DNA from: Bacillota bacterium
GTDB taxonomy: Bacteria > Bacillota > Sulfobacillia > JAJZYS01 > JAJYTV01
Assembly: GCA_021847575.1 (NCBI GenBank)
Contig: JAJZQO010000025.1
Coordinates: 1 to 33,015, forward strand
Reading direction: 5' to 3'
DNA: 33,015 nucleotides
A program made the position numbers and the translations under genes. The notes beneath the pieces are model-generated. The model searched no databases, was not told the origin of the DNA, and saw nothing but the letters and a program-made list of their open reading frames with translations. This document shows positions 1-8,054 of the stretch, piece by piece. Within the stretch, counting starts at the first letter, position 1, and each line of letters opens with the position of its first letter.

Positions 1-2
1 TC

Positions 3-533
3 CCAGACCAGGAGCGGGTTCTCTTGGAGCTGCCAGGCGTGGGCCCCGAGACGGCCGCCGCCATCATGGTCTACGCCCTGGGCGAGGCGGCACCGGTCGT
101 GGACGCCTACGCCCTGCGCGTCCTGCGGCGCATCGGCGCAATCAGCTCGGCCGAGCGGCGCAGCGAGGCGAGAGCCTGCATGGCGGGCGCGATCGACGGT
201 GATGCGGCCGTCGCGCGCCTCCTCCACGCGACCATCGTCGAGCTGGCCCGGCGCCACTGCCGCGTGGAGCCGCTGTGCGCAGGCTGCCCCTGCAGGGAAC
301 TCTGCCCGAAAATCCTTGGGCATCCTGCGCAGGGAAGAGGTGATCGTGGTGCCGGGAACGCAGGGAGAGCGGCGGCGGGCCGCGAAGGAGGAAACGCCGG
401 AGCAAACCGCGCTCCGCCTGCTCAAGGAGGCGGTCGCGCAGGAGCTCGGTTTGTGGGACAAGGTACGCCAAGCGGGCTGGGGCAATCTCAGCGCGCGCGA
501 GAGCGGCCGGGTCGGCGGGATCGTGGCGCGTAA
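3..533 (+). CDS. HhH-GPD DNA glycosylase, endonuclease III/MagIII-like (5' partial, possible frameshift at 3' end)
   Basis: C-terminal half of a base-excision-repair glycosylase; the start lies outside the window. Visible are the helix-hairpin-helix LPGVGPETAAAI and the catalytic-Asp strand VVDAYALRVL, followed by a cysteine cluster (C-x5-C-x2-C-x5-C, with one extra Cys) typical of the [4Fe-4S] loop in endonuclease III relatives. In endonuclease III the hairpin carries a Lys (GxGRKTA) used for lyase chemistry; here that place reads GPETA, so a monofunctional glycosylase is more likely. The recognisable domain ends near 311. The frame stays open to 533 and runs antiparallel in sense to nothing but straight through the SASP gene. 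A different frame has a TGA at 341-343, just ahead of the SASP start, so the tail after about 311 is probably not real protein. Confidence 0.72.
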   Translation, partial: PDQERVLLELPGVGPETAAAIMVYALGEAAPVVDAYALRVLRRIGAISSAERRSEARACMAGAIDGDAAVARLLHATIVELARRHCRVEPLCAGCPCRELCPKILGHPAQGRGDRGAGNAGRAAAGREGGNAGANRAPPAQGGGRAGARFVGQGTPSGLGQSQRARERPGRRDRGA

Positions 534-699
534 GATGCGGGAGGGGTCGGTCGGAGGTGCAGAGGGTTCAGGCGGTGCTGTGGACGAAGCGGGAGTGCAG
601 TCTCTGCGACAAGGCGGAGAGTGCCTTGCGGCGGATCGCCAGGGACGTCCCGCTCGACATCGAACTGGCCACGGTGCCGGACGGCAGCCCGCAGGCTGA
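349..699 (+). CDS. Alpha/beta-type small acid-soluble spore protein (SASP)
   Basis: Spore DNA-binding protein that coats and protects DNA in dormant spores. The first 67 or so residues match the family: an acidic helix ending in LLKEAVAQELGLWDKV, then the second helix region with NLSARESGRVGG and VARKMRE, equivalent to the conserved SRxNGSVGGE(I/M)xKR(L/M) block. Starts at GTG 346 or 349 follow a strong extended ribosome binding site (AGAGGTGATC, 335-345). Typical family members are 60-70 residues, so the protein should end near 549, but no in-frame stop occurs until 697-699, well inside the next gene. The upstream glycosylase frame also overlaps it. Third codon positions in this frame are mostly G/C, which supports it as the coding frame for 349-549. 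It is the main evidence that the host makes endospores. Confidence 0.72.
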   Translation: MPGTQGERRRAAKEETPEQTALRLLKEAVAQELGLWDKVRQAGWGNLSARESGRVGGIVARKMREGSVGGAEGSGGAVDEAGVQSLRQGGECLAADRQGRPARHRTGHGAGRQPAG

Positions 700-797
700 G
701 CGCGTGCCGATCGTCGAAATCGGCGGCGTCGAGGTTCAGGCGGGCAAGGTCTCCGAATTCCGTCTGCGCAACTGGCTCAAGGAAAGGGGTTACTCGG

Positions 798-811
<14 letters not shown>
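557..811 (+). CDS. Glutaredoxin-like thioredoxin-fold protein
   Basis: An 84-residue protein with a thioredoxin-like start: strand QAVLWTKRECSLCDKA with a CxxC (Cys14, Cys17) at the head of the first helix, then a second strand (LDIELATV), the cis-Pro-like VPIVEIGG and a C-terminal helix. This matches the short glutaredoxin family (DUF836-like). It probably does thiol-disulfide exchange in the cytoplasm; the partner is unknown. It starts at GTG 557 after GGTCGGTCGGAG. Its end overlaps the aminotransferase start (798) by 14 bases, so the two are probably co-transcribed. The SASP reading frame runs 143 bases into it. Confidence 0.75.
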
Positions 812-1987
<1,176 letters not shown>

Positions 1988-1988
<1 letters not shown>

Positions 1989-3313
1989 TGCTGCCCGACG
2001 TGTTCGCCGGCAGCCGTGTGGCCCTGCTGGGTCTCGGCAGGGCCAATCGCGCCCTTGCCGCGGCCTTGCTGGCGGAGGGCGCGGAGGTGCTCGGCTTCGA
2101 CCGAGACGCGGGCAAGAGCGCATGGCTCGCCGACCTCGGCATCGGCGGGAGCTGCGGGGTGGACTATCTCGCGCAGGCGGCGCGCTCCGGCGCTGCCTAC
2201 GCCTTCCTCACGCCGGGCATGCGCAAGGACCTTCCCGATATCTCCGCTCTCGTGCGCGGCGGCTGCGAGCTGGCGGCGGAGGCGGGCTACTTCTTCGCCC
2301 GCCGCAGGTCGCCCGTCATCGGGATCACGGGTTCGGCCGGCAAGACCACCACGACGACGCTCGTCGCGCGCATGCTGGCACGCGGCGGCGTCGCCGCCAC
2401 AGCGTGCGGCAACATCGGACGCCCATTCGCCGACGCGCTGCAAGATGCGGCGACGACCGAGGTCTACGTCGCGGAACTGTCATCGTTCCAACTGCAGCTG
2501 CTCGACGAGAGCCCCGAGACGGCCGCCGTCCTCAATATCCGGCCCAACCACCTGGACATCCATCCGTCGTTCGAGGACTATGTCCGCAGCAAGTGGCGCA
2601 TCGCACGCTTCCAGGGGCCGGAGGGAATCCTCGTCGTGCCGCCGGATCTGGTCCGCGAGGCGCCGGGCGCGGGCAGACGCCTGACGTTCTCCCTCGACCG
2701 GCCGGCGGACGCCACGCTCGCCGGGGGCCAGCTCGTGCTCCACGGCGAAGGGCTGATGTCGGCCGCCGAGGTGCGCCTGCCGGGGCGTCACAACCTGGAA
2801 AACGCCTTGGCGGCTGCCCTTCTGGCGAGCGCTGGCGGGGCAGGTTTGCGGGAGATCAGGGAGGAGCTCGAGAGTTTCGGGGGCGTGCCGCATCGGCTCG
2901 AGCTCGTCGCCGAGCGCGACGGCGCGCGCTTCGTCAACGATTCGATCGCGACCGCGCCTGACCGCGCAATGGCCGCCTTCGCCGCGCTCGACGGCCCGTT
3001 CCTCTGGCTGGGCGGCGGCTACGACAAGCACCTCGACTACAAGGTGCTCGCCGGCCACCTTGGCCAGGTGCGGCGTGCCTACCTCTTTGGCCCCGTCGGG
3101 CGGCTCCTGCTCGAGGTCTGCAGGATCGACGGCGTGCCGGCGCAGTTCTATCCGGATTTCGCCGCGGCGGTCTTGGCGGCGATGGCCGACGCCAGGGCAG
3201 GGGACACCGTCCTGCTATCGCCCGGCGCGGCGTCGTACGACGCGTTCCGTGACTTCGAGGAGCGCGGCGAGGCGTTCCGCGCGCTTGTCCTGGGCAGATC
3301 CGGCCAAGCCTGA
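1988..3313 (+). CDS. murD: UDP-N-acetylmuramoyl-L-alanine--D-glutamate ligase
   Basis: Cytoplasmic peptidoglycan-precursor enzyme adding D-Glu to UDP-MurNAc-L-Ala with ATP. The 441-residue length is normal for MurD. The N-terminal Rossmann-like domain starts with VALLGLGRANRALA. The central Mur-ligase domain has the P-loop GITGSAGKTTTT near residue 115, then TACGNIG, VAELSSFQL and NIRPNHLDIHPS, the MurD-type substrate and Mg sites. LPGRHNLENALAA introduces the later part, and the C-terminal domain carries VPHRLELVAERDGARFVNDSIATAPDRA and LGGGYDKHLD, both MurD signatures. It begins at the ATG overlapping the aminotransferase stop. It is separated from the usual dcw cell-wall cluster; no other mur genes are nearby. 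Confidence 0.95.
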
Positions 3314-3659
3314 GCCGCTCGCTCGAGCAGTCGGTCAGCGCGAAAAAGCCGGTACAGACCGGTGCACCTGCAAGAGATTTGTCCACTGTCGCGAGAACGG
3401 TCGCATGGTTTTGCCGGCGGAAGCGACAGGTTGAACCGCCGCATCGGGCGGAGCCGGTGATGACCGGGCGGTCCGGTGGTGCGCCACGGGTCCTTCGCGA
3501 CATCGGCATGGGACGGTGTGGGGCGCGCACAGCCATTCGGGGCTGCTTCACGGTGGTCCTGCGCAGCGTTCGTGCGAGAATCGCGAACGCTCCGCGCCTC
3601 ACAGGTGACCATATGTTCGCGTCGATCAGCACACCTCGGGAGCGAAGGGCGTACCGCGA
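3314..3659. other. Convergent intergenic stretch without a recognised gene
   Basis: This 346-base gap lies between the ends of murD (+) and the LysR gene (-). Small open frames exist on both strands but none has a convincing ribosome binding site or family signature. One inverted repeat stands out: AGCGTTCG (3565-3572) and CGAACGCT (3584-3591) with an 11-base spacer. It could be a weak transcription end for one or both genes, although no T-tract follows. Confidence 0.5.
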
Positions 3660-4547
3660 CTAAGCCCGCATCTTGCGCAAGAGAGACGCGAACGAAAGCG
3701 ACGCGGGCGACTGGCGGTGCCCTTTGCCGTATGCCAGGAAGAATTGGCGCGGCAAGACCATGTCCCTACCTCTGACCCGCGCGATCAGGCCGGCCCGTTC
3801 TTCCGTCTGGATTGCAAGTTCCGAGACAAAGGCGATCCCACCGCCGGCCACCACTGCCTGCTTGATGGCCTCCGTGTCGTCGAGTTCCCACATGCTGAGG
3901 CCGTCCTTGAGGCCGCACAGTTCGCTGAACGCGTCGACTGCGGCGCGTTCGCAGCCGCCTGCTGGAGGCACGATGAGCCGCTCGCCCAGGAGGGCGCGGG
4001 GCTCCACGCTTGGCCGTCGTGCGAGCGGGTGATTCGGCCTGGCGATGAGCACCAGCCGGTCGCCCATACATGGCTCCAGGAAGAGGTTGCGGGGCACGAC
4101 GGGACCGCTGATCACCGCGAGTTGCACATCGCCGCGGGACACCGCATCTCCGATTTCTTGGACGCTGCCGATCATTAGGTGAAGCGTGACTCGCGGATGC
4201 TCGTTTGCGAACTGCACCATCGCCGGAGCCAGGAGATACCGGGCCGGCGTCGTGGTGGCAGCCAGACGCAACTGTCCAGCCTCAAGGTCTCGCAGTTCCC
4301 CGAGAGCGTCCTTCGCCTCATCCACCTGACGCAGGATATCCTGCGCATAGACGAGGAGACGCTCTCCTGCTTCCGTCAGTTCAGCCGAGCGGCGTCCGCG
4401 TGTGAATAGGGCGATTCCGACGGACGCCTCCAGAGCCTCGATCTGCCGCGACACGGCGGACTGGCTCAGGGAGAGTCTGCGTGCGGCCCCCGAAAAGTTG
4501 CGGCAATCCGCAGCCGCGACGAATGTCTCAAGCTGGTGGAGATCCAA
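3660..4547 (-). CDS. LysR-type transcriptional regulator
   Basis: A 295-residue LTTR of standard length. The N-terminal winged helix-turn-helix is clear: MDLHQLETFVAAADCRNFSG, then ARRLSLSQSAVSRQIEALEASVG and LFTRGRRSAELTEAGE. A linker helix follows, then a periplasmic-binding-protein-like effector domain (LRLAATTTPARYLLAPAM, VQLAVISGPV, GGGIAFVSELA). It is transcribed away from selD with about 135 bases between the start codons, the classic arrangement for an LTTR that controls its divergent neighbour. The effector is unknown; given the downstream genes a sulfur- or selenium-linked signal is a reasonable guess, and several CysB/CysL/CbbR-type members answer to such metabolites. Confidence 0.92.
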   Translation of the reverse strand: MDLHQLETFVAAADCRNFSGAARRLSLSQSAVSRQIEALEASVGIALFTRGRRSAELTEAGERLLVYAQDILRQVDEAKDALGELRDLEAGQLRLAATTTPARYLLAPAMVQFANEHPRVTLHLMIGSVQEIGDAVSRGDVQLAVISGPVVPRNLFLEPCMGDRLVLIARPNHPLARRPSVEPRALLGERLIVPPAGGCERAAVDAFSELCGLKDGLSMWELDDTEAIKQAVVAGGGIAFVSELAIQTEERAGLIARVRGRDMVLPRQFFLAYGKGHRQSPASLSFASLLRKMRA

Positions 4548-4575
4548 ACGGCTCCCCCCTTAGCAGTCGCAGTGT

Positions 4576-4644
4576 GCCATGCGGCAAGCGCAATAGTGAC
4601 ATGCGATAGTTGCACCGCCATCATAGCACCACCTGGGGTACACT
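4576..4644. promoter_or_regulatory. Candidate LysR operator/promoter region between the regulator and selD
   Basis: The divergent gap holds a perfect TGCC-ATGC-GGCA dyad (4576-4587), which fits the T-N(11)-A style of LTTR recognition sites. CATGCG occurs twice (4578-4583 and 4600-4605), 22 bases apart, about two helical turns. A possible -10 for selD is TACACT (4639-4644), but no good -35 lies 16-18 bases upstream, as is common in LTTR-activated promoters. Seen by eye only; binding is inferred. Confidence 0.35.
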
Positions 4645-4683
4645 CTCACCAATTCACCACAGCCGCCGAGGGGGGACCTTCCT

Positions 4684-5730
4684 GTGGGAGTCCTGCCAGA
4701 GATTCGATTGACTTCCTACTCGCCTGGTTCGGGCTGAGCCTGCAAGGTCGGCCCGCACGACCTGGCGCAGGTTCTGCGCCACCTTACGCCTCCCAAGGAC
4801 CCCATGTGGCTTGCGAGCATCGGCGACGATGTGGCAGCGCGCAAATTGACGGACGACCTTGCCATCGTGCAGACGATCGACTACATCACGCCGGTGCTCA
4901 ACGATCCCTATCTCTTCGGTCAGGTGGCCGCCGCCAACGCGCTGAGCGACATCTATGCGGTCGGCGCCCAGCCGTCCTTCGCCCTGAACCTCGTCGGCTT
5001 CCCGGTGCGCAGCCTGCCGCTCGGGTATCTCTCCGAGATCCTTCGCGGTGGAGCGGACAAAGCCCGTGAGGCCGGAGTCGAGATCGTCGGCGGACATACC
5101 GTCGACGATCCAGGACCGAAGTACGGGATGGTCGTCACGGGATTCGCGCACCCGCAGCGTCTGATCCGCAAGTCCGGCGCACAGCCGGGGGATGCGTTGT
5201 TCCTCACGAAGCCGCTGGGGGTCGGTGTGCTCACGACAGCGCTCGACCAGCGCCTCGCCAGCGTGGATCTTGAGGGGCTGGTGTTGCCGGTGATGCTCCA
5301 GCTCAACGCGGCGGCCGCCCGGGCGATCGAGCGCGTCGGCGCTCGCGCCTGTACGGACGTCACTGGATTCGGCCTCCTCGGCCACCTGCATGAGATGGCT
5401 TGGAAGAGCGGCCTCAGCGCGCGTGTACACTTGCCTGCCGTCCCGATTCTCCCGGCTGCGCGGCGCTTTGCAGCGCGCGCCATCTCGACGGGAACGCAGA
5501 ACAATCTGCGCCACTTGCAGCGATGGGTGGACTGGCCCGAAGAGGCGCCAGACGAAGATCGGGTTCTGCTCTCCGATGCCCAGACCTCCGGCGGGCTTGT
5601 GATCGCAGTCGCGACGGAGAAGCGGGATGCGCTGAGGGCCGCCTTGCAAGAGGAAGGGTGCCTCACCTGGGCGGAGATCGGGTGCCTGGAGTCGGGAGGT
5701 GCGGGCCACATCACCGTGCTTGCGCAGTGA
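4684..5730 (+). CDS. selD: Selenide, water dikinase (selenophosphate synthetase), predicted selenoprotein with in-frame UGA
   Basis: Makes selenophosphate from selenide and ATP, the Se donor for Sec-tRNA and seleno-tRNA. From ATG 4804 the protein lacks its catalytic N-terminus. Read upstream in the same frame, the sequence continues perfectly as SelD: LTSYSPGSG, then TGA (4735-4737), then ACKVGPHDLAQVLRHLTPPKDP. The TGA occupies the place of the essential Cys of E. coli SelD (Cys17 before Lys20); here Sec18 is followed by Cys20 and Lys21. GTG 4684 is chosen as start: GAGGGGGGA (4668-4676) lies 7 bases ahead, giving 348 residues, the family length. Further motifs are TDDLAIVQTIDYITPV, ANALSDIYAVGA, EIVGGHTVDDP, DVTGFGLLGHL and SDAQTSGGL. 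It is the first gene of the LysR-linked cluster, 45 bases before the desulfurase gene. Confidence 0.9.
4738..4772 (+). promoter_or_regulatory. Putative bacterial SECIS hairpin of selD
   Basis: Directly after the in-frame TGA (4735-4737) the mRNA can fold into a two-part hairpin. The lower stem is CCTGC (4739-4743) with GCAGG (4767-4771). The upper stem is AGGTCG (4745-4750) with CGACCT (4758-4763), closing a 7-base loop GCCCGCA. Bacterial SECIS elements sit immediately 3' of the UGA inside the coding region and are bound by SelB. Position and size fit; bacterial SECIS sequences are poorly conserved, so this is structural evidence only. Confidence 0.65.
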
Positions 5731-5775
5731 TGCGTCGCGTGCCAATACCTGTTTGAGCGCAGCGGAGGCGAATGC

Positions 5776-6936
5776 ATGGGGGTCCCGATCTACCTCGACT
5801 ACAACGCCACGACTCCTGTGGATCCGCGCGTGCGGGCGGCGATGCTGCCGTTCCTCGGCGACCAGTTCGGCAATCCATCAAGCACCCACGCGTTCGGCCG
5901 CTTCTCTTGGGCCGCGCTGGAGCGTGCCCGTCGTCAGGTCGCGGACCTCCTCGGATGCGCATCGGAGGAAGTCATCTTCACCAGCGGCGGCAGCGAGAGC
6001 GACAACCTCGCGATCCAGGGGGTCGCTTTCGCGAACCGCGCGCGCGGGCGGCACATCGTGACATCGACGGTCGAGCATCCGGCGGTGATCAACACCTGCA
6101 GGTATCTCGCGGAGCAGCACGGGTTCGATGTGACCTATGTCGACGTGGACCATCATGGCCGCGTCGACCCCGCAGCGGTGATCCACGCCATCCGGCCCGA
6201 AACGGTGCTGATCAGCATCATGCAGGCCAACAACGAAACCGGCACGATCCAGCCCATCGCGGAGATCGCCGGCATCGCGCGCGCGGCGGGCGTTGCATTC
6301 CATAGCGACGCCTCCCAGGCGGTCGGCAAGATCCCGACGCGGGTCGCAGACCTGGGCGTCGATCTCCTCACGATCGCCGGCCACAAGCTCTATGCTCCGA
6401 AGGGGATCGGTGCCCTCTACGTGAAAGGAGGCGTCGAACTCCAGCCGATCATCTATGGCGGCGGTCAGGAGCGCGGTCTGCGGGCCGGTACGGAAAACGT
6501 CCCTTACGCGGTGGCCCTCGGCGAGGCCTGCAAGGTGGCAGCGCAGGTCCTGCCGGCGGAGGAGGGGCGCCAGCGCGCGCTTCGTGACCGCTTGCATGAG
6601 ATCCTGGCCGATCAACTCGGCGGGGTGCTCCTGAGCGGCCATCCCCTGGAGCGCCTTCCCAATACGCTCAACCTGAGCTTCCAAGGGGTGATCGGTAGCG
6701 ATCTCCTCGATGAGGTGCCAGAGATTGCCTTCTCTACGGGCTCGGCGTGCCACGCGGGCAGCGCCGCGCCATCGCCGGTGCTCGCACAAATGGGACTCAG
6801 CACGGATGTCGCGCTAGGCGCCGTCCGGCTCAGCATTGGCCGCTACACCACAGAGGCGGAGGTGGACGAGGCCGCACGTCACATATTACGAGGGGTTCGC
6901 AGCTTGCGCCGGCGATCCGAGAGCCCCAGGGAATGA
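5776..6936 (+). CDS. NifS/IscS-like cysteine desulfurase, selD-associated
   Basis: PLP enzyme that strips sulfur (or selenium) from cysteine (or selenocysteine) onto an active-site Cys. A 386-residue group I desulfurase: IYLDYNATTPVDPRV at the N-terminus, TSGGSESDNLAI, STVEHPAVINTC with the PLP-stacking His, NNETGTIQP, SDASQAVGK, and AGHKLYAPKGIGALY with the Schiff-base Lys204. The active-site loop STGSACHAGS holds the catalytic Cys325. The start ATG 5776 follows GGAGG (5764-5768). Lying 45 bases after selD, it could deliver Se to SelD or load the DsrE-like carrier downstream. There is no iscU or thiI neighbour, which argues against a general Fe-S or tRNA role. Confidence 0.88.
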   Translation: MGVPIYLDYNATTPVDPRVRAAMLPFLGDQFGNPSSTHAFGRFSWAALERARRQVADLLGCASEEVIFTSGGSESDNLAIQGVAFANRARGRHIVTSTVEHPAVINTCRYLAEQHGFDVTYVDVDHHGRVDPAAVIHAIRPETVLISIMQANNETGTIQPIAEIAGIARAAGVAFHSDASQAVGKIPTRVADLGVDLLTIAGHKLYAPKGIGALYVKGGVELQPIIYGGGQERGLRAGTENVPYAVALGEACKVAAQVLPAEEGRQRALRDRLHEILADQLGGVLLSGHPLERLPNTLNLSFQGVIGSDLLDEVPEIAFSTGSACHAGSAAPSPVLAQMGLSTDVALGAVRLSIGRYTTEAEVDEAARHILRGVRSLRRRSESPRE

Positions 6937-6967
6937 TGAGGCAGCTGTTCGGAAGGGGGTGATCTGG

Positions 6968-7612
6968 ATGCGCAAAGGCGCGTGGCTCGGAATGGTCATG
7001 CTCGTGGTTGGAGTTGCCGGTCTTACCTTCGCAACGGCCAGGTCACTCCCGTTCTTGCCGCGCGGTAGCCATTTGACCGGATCCGATGCGATGGGCGGGA
7101 TGATGGGGACGTTCCTTTCGGGGGCGCAGGTCCCGCGCATCACGCGCGCCGAGGCGGTGGCGCTTGGCAATGAGGTGCCACTTGGGGCGAGTGCCGATCG
7201 CGGCAGGAACCAACTTGTATTTCGGACGAGCGTGGTTCGCCTGACGATCCTCGCGAGCCCTCCTTGGGGCAAGGACATGACCTTCCGCGTGGCTGGCCTC
7301 ACCAACCCCACGATCGTCGTGCCGCAGGGCGCCCAGGTACGCGTGGAGTTCGTCAACCCCGACAACGACACGAGCCATGGGTGGCTGGTGTCGTCCGCGC
7401 TACCGCCCTTCCGCTACATGGCCATGATGGGTACGCCACCTGCGTTCCCTGGCTCCTTCGCTCCACCGCTCGGGGAGTCTTACGGCGGGGGCATGCCGAG
7501 CGAGACGATTACCTTCCGGGCGAGTGCGTCGGGCCGCTACACCTACCTTTGTCCAGTCCCTGGGCATGCGCAGCGAGGGATGTATGGAGTGTTCGTCGTG
7601 GCCCCTTCGTAG
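6968..7612 (+). CDS. Membrane-anchored/exported cupredoxin, rusticyanin/sulfocyanin-like
   Basis: A 214-residue blue-copper protein. An N-terminal hydrophobic segment (AWLGMVMLVVGVAGLTFA) after a basic start acts as signal peptide or anchor, so the copper domain faces outside. The C-terminal half is the cupredoxin fold: NPTIVVPQGAQVRVEFVNPD, SHGW with the His137 ligand, and TYLCPVPGHAQRGMYG supplying Cys195, His200 and Met205, the spacing C-x4-H-x4-M of type 1 sites. The overall layout resembles rusticyanin. ATG 6968 follows a strong GGGGGTGATC. Its place in the cluster suggests it accepts electrons from a sulfur-oxidising step or passes them to a terminal oxidase; this is inference. Confidence 0.82.
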   Translation: MRKGAWLGMVMLVVGVAGLTFATARSLPFLPRGSHLTGSDAMGGMMGTFLSGAQVPRITRAEAVALGNEVPLGASADRGRNQLVFRTSVVRLTILASPPWGKDMTFRVAGLTNPTIVVPQGAQVRVEFVNPDNDTSHGWLVSSALPPFRYMAMMGTPPAFPGSFAPPLGESYGGGMPSETITFRASASGRYTYLCPVPGHAQRGMYGVFVVAPS

Positions 7613-7678
7613 CGGGGCCGCACGGCGGCGGGGGATCGACAAGAATACCAGTCTCAGGAAAGGTGGGGCCACATCCAA

Positions 7679-8029
7679 ATGAACGTGCTGCTCATCCTGA
7701 ACGACCCGCCCTACGGCACCGAACGCACCTACAACGGGATGCGCCATGCGATTGCACTCAGCTCGCGTGACGACGTGCAGGTTCGGGTCTTCCTGATGGC
7801 GGATGCCACGCTCTCCGGCAAGAAAGGTCAGAAGGTGCCCAACGGCTACTATTTCCTGGAACGCATGCTGGGTGCCGCCGTCCGGCGTGGAGTGGAGATC
7901 GGCGCTTGCGGCACCTGCCTCGACGCGAGAGGGCTCGCGGAATCCGAGATGATCGAGGGCGTACACCGGAGCTCCATGGAGGAACTGACGGATTGGACGC
8001 TCTGGGCGGACAAGGTCATCGTCTACTAG
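7679..8029 (+). CDS. DsrE/TusD-like sulfur-carrier protein
   Basis: A 116-residue DsrE/F-fold protein: LLILNDPPYGTERTYNGMRHAIAL at the start, VQVRVFLMADA, a flexible middle with LSGKKGQKVPNGYYFLERML, and GVEIGACGTCLDARG containing Cys77 and Cys80. In DsrE/TusD relatives the Cys in this loop carries a persulfide. Family members relay sulfane sulfur between enzymes in the cytoplasm. It sits between the cupredoxin and the SQR-like gene, so it is a likely partner for sulfur (or selenium) released by the desulfurase or the flavoprotein. GAAAGGTGG lies about a dozen bases before ATG 7679. Confidence 0.85.
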   Translation: MNVLLILNDPPYGTERTYNGMRHAIALSSRDDVQVRVFLMADATLSGKKGQKVPNGYYFLERMLGAAVRRGVEIGACGTCLDARGLAESEMIEGVHRSSMEELTDWTLWADKVIVY

Positions 8030-8054
8030 GACCAGGGAGCAGGAGGGACGTGCA

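Noticed and set aside
621-797. N-terminal extension of the aminotransferase to 621
   Set aside because: The extra part is Arg/Ser-rich, overlaps the glutaredoxin-like gene and has no match to the family; ATG 798 has a good ribosome binding site.
4804-5730. SelD as a 308-residue protein starting at ATG 4804
   Set aside because: It would lack the catalytic N-terminus and has no ribosome binding site; the family sequence continues upstream through the UGA.
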